Source of the DNA: Balanoglossus misakiensis
Lineage: Eukaryota > Hemichordata
Assembly (NCBI GenBank): GCA_040954595.2
Contig: CM082594.2
Location: 1,364,001 to 1,428,000, forward strand
DNA: 64,000 nucleotides
Direction: 5' to 3'
Shown: positions 46,041 through 56,866 of the stretch, piece by piece
Position numbering within the stretch: position 1 is the stretch's first letter
Layout: every line of letters begins with the position of its first letter
Notes under the pieces: model-generated
What the model was told of the DNA's origin: nothing
What the model saw: only the letters and a program-made list of their open reading frames with translations
Database searches by the model: none
Position numbers and translations under genes: made by a program

Positions 46041-47176
46041 CCGTCAAAGCCTGTCCGTACCAAGTTTTCTTTCACGAGTAATTGTAGGCTACGAGTCGGT
46101 CGCGAAAGATATGGCCTGCGACGCACGCACGCCAAGACGTCGGTCATCGGTTCGCACCATCGGCAAAAATCGTCATGTTTTCCCGAGTCGATCCCAAAAC
46201 GCACTCTCCTAAACAGGCACCCACGAGTGCGTCCGACACGTCTGGCCATCGAAAAGGTTGATACCCTATGTCGTTGTGGAATCGTCTGCTATGGAAAACT
46301 ATGCATCGCTGTCAATTACGTTTTTGCGGACACATAAAAAACGGTCTCCCCAGGGTCGGAATGACCGGCGGAATTTGCCTCTAAGGATAGTGTGCTATTT
46401 GTAGTTCAAGGCAAATAACCCTGTCGAGACTTTCCTGTCCTAACAGATTTTGCCCTCAAAACGGTAGTTCAAAGACAACCCGTTATAGCGAAGCGCACGC
46501 AAACGCCTAGAGACTCCAGCGGGTCGGTGAATCATATCGATTCATACCGATTAGGTCATTCATCACTCGCCAACGTTCGACTTCTACCCACACCGGAAAT
46601 CGGGCGGTCTGCTACGGACTCGACAGCGTTAGGGTTAATATTGGATCATCGTTACCCTGTCACCACTGTGGAAGTCCACACAACTGGTCCCTGGATTACT
46701 CTAGACAGACTCAGTGATAACTTATTTGAACCACCCATTGGTTCTGGTGATATACAAGCCCCTCTCAATGTCAAGGTCTATTCGGTGTCTGGTAAAATTA
46801 ACTACAGGGTTAGAGAGTTTCAGTTTGGTGAGATTATTGACACCTCCAAGCAATTTCGACATTGTGAGGATGATGAGCTTGAAGTTACTACACTTCCAGA
46901 CTTTGGAATAGTTACAACAATCGAGAGTACGCTTGAAGGTAAGATTGTGTTTCAGTTTCATAGTTTAGGTCCCGTTTGGTATATACCAGTATACATGTAT
47001 ACTATACCATGGGACCTTATGGGATCAGTTTAGTCTGTCTGTATGTATGTACTGTAAAACGGGTTATTTTCGTGATGGGAAATTTGTTTGCGATATCAAT
47101 GGAGGCAATTGTTATTATGCGAGGATTAATTTTTGCATTTGCTTATTTTCTTCATGTTTCATTTCTGCCAAAACAG

Positions 47177-48123
47177 ATGAGATGCAATCTACTCAGGAGG
47201 GTCCAACAACATTGCCTGGGTACATTACAACCCGGGGGCCTGAGACTGATTCCTTCACCAGTCGGTCTACAAGAACTGAAGTGACAAGTGGTACAACAGT
47301 TTCATCTGAAGAGATCACAACTGGTCTCCACTCGACCACCCATGTTATAGTCACAGATCAGGATGAAGTCAGCTCAGCAATATCTGAGACTTTCACAACG
47401 TCAACTCTGTCAACAACAAGCGTCAATCCAACCATATACTTTCAACAGTTGAAGATGAAGAAGACACAACCACAGAAACAACATCAAGAACTGATATAGG
47501 CCCAACTGCAACAGATGTAACAAGTGCTGAAAGAGCAACTACTGATATCAAGCCTAACCCAACAACAGTCGAGCCTGAAGTCACGCCTGATGTTACAGAA
47601 TATGAAATCAGGTCAACAGAATCAAAGACAAGAATAGTAACAGATGTAGATACAAGTACATCCCTGCCTACAACTAGTGTCCAAGAACTGACCACCAAAC
47701 GCACCGAATTTCAATCGAAATCTTCAGAACCACTTTCATCTAAAATATCAACAACAGAGTCTGCAAGTGTCAATCCAACCATACTTTCAACAGTTGAAGA
47801 TGAAGAAGACACAACCACAGAGAGAACAGATATAGGCCCAACTGCAACAGATGTAACAAAAGTGCTCAAAGAGGAACAACTGACATCAAGCCTAACCCTA
47901 CAACAGCTGAGCCAGTCACACCTGATGTTACAAAGTCTTTGACAACAGAATATGAAATCAGGTCAACAGAATCCAAAACAAGTACATCCCTGCCTACAAC
48001 TAGTGTCAAAGAACTGACCACCGAACGCACTGAATTTCAATCGAAATCTTCAGAACCACTTTCAACAACTAAAATATCAACAACAAAACCAGTGACACCT
48101 TCTCATGATGTAACAATTAACAG
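47177..48123 (+). pseudogene. Host gene: long Thr-rich linker B-C, frame broken
   Basis: The +8,418 copy of 38759-39705, with the same indels and the same length of 947 nt. It shares all frame breaks, so they arose before the duplication, or both copies stem from one assembled haplotype. Confidence 0.7.
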
Positions 48124-50288
48124 GTAATTATACTACTTGTAAAAACTACGCATGTAAACTCATCTTGGGCAGCTAATGGTTGCCACAAAGAAAAAGGTCT
48201 TGTACACGTTGGTTGCAATTGCCAGCAACTGTCCAAATGCACACTATTTGGCTGAAATTCAGCAGAAGTATACAAGTCATGGAGGTGAAGAAAAATACAC
48301 CTGTTTTTCAAAAATCAGTATTGTTTATGACATATAACATGAAACCATCAATTTTTGTGCATAAATTAAGTTTTATGGTTGTGTGATTTTGATTGAACCC
48401 AAGATTACATATTGATTGAATATTAAATAATTTATCTTAATACTGGTGTTGTTGTTTTTGCAGTCAGTAAAGATTGTGATACCTTTGAGACTTTTGTAAA
48501 CGCAACTTGTGAGAAGTACCGTGAGACACCAACTGATGGTACCTGTTCATTTGGAACATTTTACACAAGTATGGTTGCTGGTATGGCCAATTTTCAAGAT
48601 TTACATGTAAGTATAGATAACGTTAGTTCTGAAAGTCCTTGTACATGATTGGCTGTGATGTCAATACTGACCAGATAGTCTCTCATTTTGAGTCATTGTG
48701 ATTTGTAACAACTTTTGTTATGAATAATTTTATTTCATCGTGTTTGTCTAAGTTTGTGTGTTGCACTGTTTTTCTTTGAAATTTCCTCAGCTTAATTTGA
48801 TTAAGCACTTAAACCAAAACCTGCAGTGTTGTCTAAAGAAGGAGTTAGTTGGTTTGTTGAAATAGTATACATGCATTTTGATACCTTCATGTGTGATTGC
48901 AGGTTTGTGGGCAATGCCTGAACGTGATTGGTTCAAATGATGCATCTGTAGTTGTCCGGGTAACAGACATGTGCATGTACCCATACTGCATGATTGATGA
49001 AGATGGTCTGGTTCTAAGTGGGGATGCTTACAACATCTTGTCAGATGGTGAAAGTCCTTCATCTCTTCTTGTATCCTACTCAGTTGTTGCCTGTCCTGAG
49101 GATGTCTCTATCAAGTTCAAGGTTTGTGAAACAACACAAGTATTAACTAATTTAGATACCCTTGTCTTAAATTGCTACTTAAAAGTAAATATTCACTTGT
49201 AGTTGTCTCATCACTGCAAAATTGTTTGAAACCTCACAAGCCATCTTCTTAACAGTATTTTTAACTCATGATTGTCTATGGGGCCGAGCCTCAACGCATA
49301 TACACAAACTTTGTGTGTGTGGACACAATGCTCTGAGTTTATCATAGGCAAATAGTGTCTCACATTTTTCTCTGTGTGAACCTGGTATGTGTCATTCATT
49401 TTGTGAGTGTATCACATATTGATTGATTGATTTGTTTATTTAGTTTGCAGAGAGCATTTCTGCATCATTCAGCTTATTAACCCTCTTGCTACCGGGGGTC
49501 AAAACCCGTTGGGCCGCCGACTCGTTACGAGACCGCCTCTACACCCGCTGGATTACCAGGCTTTTTGCCTGAAAATTGGGTTTTTGGAGGGTCATTTTAG
49601 CTGCTTTTGAACGTGCTAGACTTCAAGTTTGGCACAGTCCCGTGTCGGCGGGACCTCAAACAACAATTAACCGGGTAAAAGTTGTGGGGTCATCGGGTTC
49701 GTTCCCCTGGGAGGGGAGCGTCTGTAAACGTCGTTTCGAGGCTTACTTTTACGAAAATAAAGTTAGTGTGTTAGTACACGCCACATCACGTCACAACAAC
49801 GACACCATCAGTTATTAGTAGGGTACCCAGGGTGTACCGCCAGGGGTGTTCGGGCACCCCTTCCCCTGCCACTTTCCTGTAGGGTACGAGTTAGTTCGAC
49901 ACGTAATGCGAACGACTGGACACTGGCGCACAGTGTTCCGCTCTACAGCCGCCTGACAACGACTCATTCTCGCACACAAGACACACACGGACGTTGTGAT
50001 AACGACACGTTGGTTAGTTACGCACAGTAGACAGACGTTCATTACGGTGTTAATACGCTATAGTTTTTTATGGTACAGGGTTGTACCGACACGGTCACAG
50101 GTAACCCGCAAGTTCTGCAGGCCCCATTGCACCATTTCGGCCAGGGGCGAGTGTCGAACCGGACGACTATTTACACAAGACCCCCGTTACTGTGCGTCAT
50201 ATTAGAGGGATTAACACCACCACAGGTTGCCTCATAAATAGCACTTTATTTCCTAAAAAAGAGTGATTCGTGCACCGTTACAGTAACA

Positions 50289-50808
50289 TCATACAATCCG
50301 TGTTTCAGTGTTTGCAAGTAACCTGTCCGTTTCTCACAGTCTGTGTTTCATTGTCCGTAAATGAGGCTCAGTCACCTCGTAGCCCTACTCAAGGGCATAA
50401 TTTAGTGGGGGTCCACAGAAAAAAATGACTAAAGTCCGCGCAACGGGGCTCGTTCAAGACAAGCCCATGTCACAATCCGTGTTTCAGTGTCCGCAAGTAA
50501 CCTGTCCGTTTCTCACAGTCCGTGTTTCATTGTCCGTAAATGAGGCTCGGTCACCTCGTAGCCCTACTCAAGGGCATAATTTAGTGGGGGTCCACAGAAA
50601 AAAATGACTAAAGTCCGCGCAAACGGGGCTCGTTCAAGACGAGCCCATGTCACAATCCGTGTTTCAGTGTCCGCAAGTAACCTGTCCGTTTCTCACAGTC
50701 CGTGTTTCATTGTCCGTAAATGAGGCTCGGTCACCTCGTAGCCCTACTCAAGGGCATAATTTAGTGGGGGTCCACAGAAAAAAATGACTAAAGTCCGCAC
50801 AAATGCCA
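50289..50808. repeat. ~180-bp subterminal array (copy 2)
   Basis: Three units as in copy 1, shifted by 8,418 bp. Confidence 0.92.
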
Positions 50809-50856
50809 GGGCTGGTTCACCGGAAGCCCGTGTCACCCTCTCGGGAGGGGAATAAT

Positions 50857-53492
50857 TTAGGAATGGTCCGTGTTTCTGGAACTTCGCCGGAGCGGTTTGT
50901 CCCGTCTCGGCTGCCGAACTCGCACATCTCCTTCTGGAAACTGTGTCCCGATGCTCTTCTTTCCTCGTAGCATCATATGGTGGTGGAACGAGGCGAAGCA
51001 TTCTCCTTGATGCAAATGCACTTGGCAGAGCGCACATCCCATGACAGTCTCCGAACGCCGTCCAGAAAGGGTCCTCTTGCCTTCCCTACTGCATAGCTTG
51101 CAGGTTTTCTGCCGTCCAGGTAATCTACTTTCGACGTGTTGGGGTATGTTTCCAGGGAAAATGAAAGAGCTGTCAGTAACTGTGCGCTCTATTTCCCGTA
51201 CGTTGCCTTGACCACGACTGGTGAATCCGCCAATGAGTTGCTTCCCAACACGTAGGTTGAAGAACTTGTGCTTCACCTTGGTCTGGGGGTTAAGGTCTTT
51301 GAAACATACGTAAGCATTCGTCAATGCTACATCCATCAGGTACCAGGCCATGTATACCCACCAGCGGTTGTTCTTTCGCCCACAGTGGTAGTATTTTCGC
51401 TTCTGGTTAGCGCGGTCAACGCCTCCCATGAAGACGCGGTACTTCGACAAACTCAGGGGCACATTTCTCTCTTCCTCACCACTGCCAACTGTCTCCGTGT
51501 CAATTAGTGGATAAACGTTGTTCAGGATCAACACCTGTGCATTGCTATCCTGATAAGCTGCCAGGTTGATTCGGCAATCGACTCGGGTGGCTGCCTTCAT
51601 TTCACCGACCTTCAGTGGAAGCTTCTTCTTTTTCCCGGGGGGAATAAGCATGGGCGGCATACTCCGATGGTTACGTCGGTTGAAGCTTCCAACCATATAC
51701 ATGCCCATCTCCATCAGTTCTCTCGCAGTTAACACAGTTGTGAAGAGGCTGTCACAGAAGAGGATGTGGTTGTACCCGCAGAACGGCTGAACAAGTTCAA
51801 TCGTTATTCTTTTCACCACTCCCCTCTCCTGTTTTTTCCCGTCATTCCTGTCAAGGTACTTCACCCCCAGGTAGGGAGCAAAGTTTGCCACATAGGATGT
51901 GACAGAGTCCGCCAACTGCCATACCTTAAAGCCGTCTCTGTCTGGCTTGTGGGGAAGCCTCTGTTTGAATTTCGAACGTCCTTTGAACTTCACCATGCCT
52001 TCATCGATGGAGATTTCCTGTCCCATCTGATAGCTGTGTACGCAACTGTTTACAAGGGGCTCCATCCATGGGTTTACTTTATACATTGGGTCGTCCTGAC
52101 AACGGCGTGACCGTCTGTTCGGGTCAGGGTCTCGTCTTGGATCCTTCTGGGGGTCAGCCAAGTGGAAATACCGCATCAACCTGTGGTAGCGTTGACGGGT
52201 CATGACTGACGAAATGCCAACATTATGCAGGAAAATGTCGCTGGACCAATGGTCGCCCACAGCAGGCTTGCGGTCAATGCCCATGATGATGACAACGCCC
52301 AGGAAGGCTTGCATCTCTCTGTAATTGGTCGCTCGCCACTCAGAGTCGATTTTCTTTGCGATGTAATGCTGGTGATACGACGCATATTTGTTCGTTTCCT
52401 TCACCGCCAGAGATATCATGTCCGGTGATACAAATTTCAGGAAGTATTCCAACTCCCGTGCATGTGTTGCCATAGTAAACGTGGGTCCACGCTCTTTCTC
52501 GAACAGGGGTTCGGAAAATATCTCAGTGTCCTCATGCTGCGAAAGACGCCACTCGTCCCCATCCTTGGAGGCCTGCCGTATGGCCTCTTCTATTACGGCT
52601 TCATTCTCGGAGTCGGACTCCTCAGATGGAGTACCAGGAAATGACAGCTCGTAAAAGTTATCGTCCTCTGCCGCATCCTCATCAATGTCCGTCACGTTTC
52701 CCTCATCCTCCTCAAGGTCATCATCAGGCCGTCTATATCGGAACAAGCCTGTTTTGGCGTCCAAAATCTTTTCGGGCTCAAACTCAGGTGGACTGTAGCG
52801 CACCTTTTTTTTACTGCTTTCTTGGATGATCCCACCTTCCCAGTGGAAGTCGAGGCGACTGCCTGATGAGGGCTCATCTGAGCAGCAGATGGCACTTCTG
52901 GGGAGGTCTCGTGACTATCATCTGTCGTACATGGGGTCACTGGCGGGGAACTGGCTGGTTCGCCCGCCTCTGGGGTCGTCTGATCGCTCCCGCGTGGAAC
53001 TTCTGTCGGGGTACTGGCTGGTTCGCCCGCCTTCGCAGTCACCTCATCACTCCTGGGTGGAGCTTCTGTCTCACCGTCCGAGTCGACAACGGGTCGATCG
53101 GACTTGCGCTTACGTTTCCCGCCAGACTTCTGCTGCTTACTGGATTGTAAGTCAGCCTCTGAAGTCACCTCGTCACTCCTGGGTGGAGCTTCTGTCGGGG
53201 TACTGGCTGGTTCGCCCGCTTCCGCAGTCACCTCATCACTCCGGGGTGGAGCTTCTGTCTCATCGGCCGAGTCGACAACGGGTCGACTGGACTTGCGCTT
53301 ACGTTTCCCGCCAGGCTTCTCCGTCTCCTCAAATCTGACGCTCAAAAGGCGTTTCTTTGCCTTCTTTTTCTTGGCCTTTCCCTTCCTAACAGGGGAGTCT
53401 ACATCATAGCGATCGCTGCCCGTTCCACTGGATTCCGGGTTCCGAATCTTTCGGGTTGCCTTCAAAAAACTCTTTCGGTCCGTCAAACTCAT
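50857..53492 (-). CDS. piggyBac transposase, two frames (copy 2)
   Basis: Same translation as copy 1 in both frames: ATG at 53492, charged N-terminal repeat part, eight-A run at 52805-52812, catalytic frame from 52803 to 50857 with D267, D351 and D463 and the C-terminal zinc domain. The frame change at the A run is present here as well, so it is not an isolated base-call error, unless both copies derive from the same reads. Confidence 0.9.
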
Positions 53493-53979
53493 GGTCTGTA
53501 GTGGTACTGACAAAACTGTCCACGAAACACCCCTTTTATTAGCAGTCGCACATGAACCTGTGACAGGCGTTCTCCCATCTAATTGGACGCCTAATATATA
53601 GGTACGCAAACACGTGACACAAAAATATGTCCGCAGGCAATCGGACCTATGGGGCTCCTCAAAATTCCCGCCAGAAATGGAAATCTGGAACGGCAATTTG
53701 CGTAACAATACAGAAAGTATTGATCGACCATGACGTTAAAATTTCGCATCTGTGCGGCCTAAGCAGAACTCATGTCCCCTATGTTACGCAAATGCAAGGC
53801 ACGCCTTTCGCCCGTGTCTGTACATACCCCTCGGTAACACGCAGCACCGAGGAACCGTTACGGCACACACCCGTCCAATTCACCAGCCTGAGTTACAGGC
53901 ATCCGCACACTGTGTCGTTCTCTAATGGTGAGTAACGCAAAACCCACCGGACCGAGAGCGTATTCGTCGGCTTTGTTTA

Positions 53980-54458
53980 CGTCAAAATGCACACCCAGTT
54001 GCTTTTTACACACTCGTGCCGCTGGCTACGCAAAGCCAAGTCCCGTCAAAACCTGTCCGATCCAATGTGTCGCGAACCGGGGTGTAAACGACGAGTTGGT
54101 CTACATCGTCGGCCGTTACGTCAAAATGCACACCCAGTCGCTTTTTACACACTTGTGCCGCTGGCTACGCAAAGCCGAGGTCCCGTCAAAACCTGTCCGA
54201 TCCAATGTGTCGCGAACCGGGGTGTAAACGACGAGTCGGTCTACATCGTCGGCCGTTACGTCAAAATGCACACCCAGTCGCTTTTTACACACTCGTGCCG
54301 CTGGCTACGCAAAGCCAAGTCCCGTCAAAACCTGTCCGATCCAATGTGTCGCGAACCGGGGTGTAAACGACGAGTCGGTCTACATCGTCGGCCGTTACGT
54401 CAAAATGCACACCCAGTCGTTTTTACACACTTGTGCCGCTGGCTACGCAAGCCAAGTC
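53980..54458. repeat. ~139-bp subterminal array (copy 2)
   Basis: Four units as in copy 1, starting at 53980, 54119, 54259 and 54398. Confidence 0.93.
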
Positions 54459-55440
54459 CCGTCAAAGCCTGTCCGTACCAAGTTTTCTTTCACGAGTAAT
54501 TGTAGGCTACGAGTCGGTCGCGAAAGATATGGCCTGCGACGCACGCACGCCAAGACGTCGGTCATCGGTTCGCACCATCGGCAAAAATCGTCATGTTTTC
54601 CCGAGTCGATCCCAAAACGCACTCTCCTAAACAGGCACCCACGAGTGCGTCCGACACGTCTGGCCATCGAAAAGGTTGATACCCTATGTCGTTGTGGAAT
54701 CGTCTGCTATGGAAAACTATGCATCGCTGTCAATTACGTTTTTGCGGACACATAAAAAACGGTCTCCCCAGGGTCGGAATGACCGGCGGAATTTGCCTCT
54801 AAGGATAGTGTGCTATTTGTAGTTCAAGGCAAATAACCCTGTCGAGACTTTCCTGTCCTAACAGATTTTGCCCTCAAAACGGTAGTTCAAAGACAACCCG
54901 TTATAGCGAAGCGCACGCAAACGCCTAGAGACTCCAGCGGGTCGGTGAATCATATCGATTCATACCGATTAGGTCATTCATCACTCGCCAACGTTCGACT
55001 TCTACCCACACCGGAAATCGGGCGGTCTGCTACGGACTCGACAGCGTTAGGGTTAATATTGGATCATCGTTACCCTGTCACCACTGTGGAAGTCCACACA
55101 ACTGGTCCCTGGATTACTCTAGACAGACTCAGTGATAACTTATTTGAACCACCCATTGGTTCTGGTGATATACAAGCCCCTCTCAATGTCAAGGTCTATT
55201 CGGTGTCTGGTAAAATTAACTACAGGGTTAGAGAGTTTCAGTTTGGTGAGATTATTGACACCTCCAAGCAATTTCGACATTGTGAGGATGATGAGCTTGA
55301 AGTTACTACACTTCCAGACTTTGGAATAGTTACAACAATCGAGAGTACGCTTGAAGGTAAGATTGTGTTTCAGTTTCATAGTTTAGGTCCAATTTGGTAT
55401 ATACCAGTATACATATATACTATACTATGGGACCTTATGG

Positions 55441-55500
55441 GATCAAGGTAGTCTGTCTGTCTGTATGTCTGTATGCCTGTCTGTCTATCTGTATGTATGT
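55441..55500 (+). repeat. CTGT/GTAT-rich microsatellite
   Basis: Interrupted tetranucleotide repeats (ctgt, atgt). It directly precedes a family-1 MITE (55500-55708). A second run of gtat/ggat/gcat repeats lies at about 55709-55800. Confidence 0.85.
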
Positions 55501-55708
55501 ACTGTTAAACGGGTCATTTTCGTGACGAAATTGTTCATGATATCAATGGAGGCAAATGTCTCGCGAGGATTAATTTTCATGATCTCTTACTTTTACTGGA
55601 TAGTTATTTCTGAAAAATATTTTATGTGACTTATTATTTTCATGTATTTTGGCTATCGCATATTTCACGAAAAATTTAATGCTCGCGAAAATAACCCGTT
55701 TTACAGTA
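55500..55708. mobile_element. MITE family 1, complete copy
   Basis: Ends tactgttaaac and gttttacagta with aaaacgggtca and aaataacccg inside. In modules A and B the same intron has only the left half of this element, followed at once by the linker exon's acceptor region, so the right half was lost there. Confidence 0.8.
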
Positions 55709-55875
55709 TGTTTGTATGTATGGATGGATGGATGCATGGATGCATGCATGTATGTATGTATGAATGTAGGTATGAATGTAGGTATGAATGTATATTAAAT
55801 GCAAGTAGTGGACATTCTATGGTTTGTGAGAAATCAGAAGCGCTTATTCTTCATGTATCCTTCCTGCCAAAACAG

Positions 55876-56487
55876 ACGAGATGCAATCTACTCAGGAGGG
55901 TCCAACAACATTGCCTGGGTACATTACAACCCGGGGGCCTGAGACTGATTCCTTCACCAGTCGGTCTACAAGAACTGAAGTGACAAGTGGAACAACAGTT
56001 TCATCTGAAGAGATCACAACTGGTATCCACTCGACCACCCATGTTAAAGTCACAGATCAGGATGAAGTCAGCTCAGCAATATCCGAGACTGTCACAACTG
56101 CAACTCTATCAACAACAAGCGTCAATCCTACGATACTTTCAACGATGGAAGATGAAGAAGACACCACAGAAACAGCAACAAGAACTGATATAGGCCCAAC
56201 TGCAACAGATGTAACAAGTGCTCAAAGAGCAACTACTGATATCAAGCCTAACCCAACAACAGCTGAGCCAGTCACACAAAAGTCTTTGACAACAGAATAT
56301 GAAATCAGGTCAACAGAATCCAAAACAAGAATAGTAACAGATGTAGATACAAGTACATCCCTGCCTACAACTAGTGTCCAAGAACTGACCACCGAACGCA
56401 CTGAATTTCAATCGAAATCTTCGGAACCACTTTCAACTAAAATATCAACAACAAAACCAGTGACACCTTCTCATGATGTAACAACAG
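55876..56487 (+). CDS. Host gene: Thr-rich linker C-D, intact
   Basis: Phase 1-1 exon of 612 nt without a break. It starts DEMQSTQEGPTTLPGY, is rich in Thr, Ser and Glu throughout, and ends PVTPSHDVTTG. It serves as the reference for the broken linkers A-B and B-C. Likely extended and O-glycosylated. Confidence 0.85.
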
Positions 56488-56866
56488 GTAATTATACTAC
56501 GTATAAAGACTACACATGTAAACTCATCTTGGGCAGCTAATGGTTGCCACTCAGAATAAAAATAGCTAAAAGATACAAAAATGGACCTTTCAGACATTAT
56601 GAAAAAAAGTCTTGTACATTGTTTGCAATTGCCAGCAACTGTCCAAATGCACACTATTTGGCTGAAATTCAGCAGAAGTGTACAAGTCATGGAGCCTTGG
56701 AGGCGAAGAAAAATACGCCTGTTTTTCAAAAATCAGTATCGTTTATGACATATAACATTACACCCTCAATTTTTGTGCATAAATTATTTTTTATAGTTGT
56801 GTGATTCTGATTGAAACCAAGATTACATATTGATTGAATATATGTTAACATATGTTGTTGTTGCAG

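Larger units (their letters stand above)
41063..46634 (-). mobile_element. piggyBac element, copy 1 (5,572 bp)
   Basis: TTAA at 41059-41062 and 46635-46638 flanks the element. Its ends are CCCTcttgctacc and ...agcgttAGGG, so the inverted repeats are short (CCCT plus a shared gct). The matching site in module A (38217-38220) and module D has a single TTAA. Inside are a ~180-bp array near the left end, a two-frame transposase gene on the - strand and a ~139-bp array near the right end. Base composition is clearly GC-richer than that of the host gene. Confidence 0.97.
40046..46938 (+). pseudogene. Host gene: expansin-like module B, split by piggyBac
   Basis: Exons 40046-40188 and 40485-40703 are complete (143 and 219 nt, same sizes as in A). 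The third exon is in two pieces, 41026-41062 and 46639-46938, which add up to 337 nt, exactly the length in A and D. In between is a piggyBac element plus one TTAA copy. First exon difference: DCDTF, where A and D have DCGTF. The 3' piece is B-like up to 46858 and then turns into A-like sequence from 46973, which makes it a recombinant. Unless the element is spliced out, this module cannot be translated through. Confidence 0.85.
49481..55052 (-). mobile_element. piggyBac element, copy 2 (5,572 bp)
   Basis: TTAA at 49477-49480 and 55053-55056. Same length, same insertion point in the exon and same internal features as copy 1. Because it shares its flanks with copy 1, it came from duplication of the region and not from an independent jump. 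Confidence 0.97.
38521..55356. repeat. 8,418-bp tandem duplication (two units)
   Basis: Unit 1 runs from about 38521 to 46938 and unit 2 from about 46939 to 55356. Each holds a linker exon, two expansin-like exons, half of a third exon, a whole piggyBac element and the other half of that exon. Every coding frame in unit 1 recurs in unit 2 at +8,418 with the same translation. I noticed one base change, T at 40791 against C at 49209. The true start of homology is blurred because the flanking exon is itself a paralogue. Confidence 0.95.
48464..55356 (+). pseudogene. Host gene: expansin-like module C, split by piggyBac
   Basis: Exons 48464-48606, 48903-49121, and the third exon in two pieces, 49444-49480 and 55057-55356. 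It is the duplicate of module B. The 3' piece keeps the B-type bases and runs into its own intron (ccaatttgg at 55389 and on), which differs from the A-type intron after module B. It is therefore likely the original right flank of the insertion. Confidence 0.85.

Noticed and set aside
45569-46081. 170-codon open frame with repeated HTQSLFTH blocks
   Set aside because: It translates the 139-bp subterminal repeat of piggyBac. The repeat length and the non-coding position explain it.
49481-55052. Second piggyBac copy as an independent insertion
   Set aside because: Same site, same length and shared flanks over 2.8 kb. It was copied with the surrounding 8.4-kb unit.
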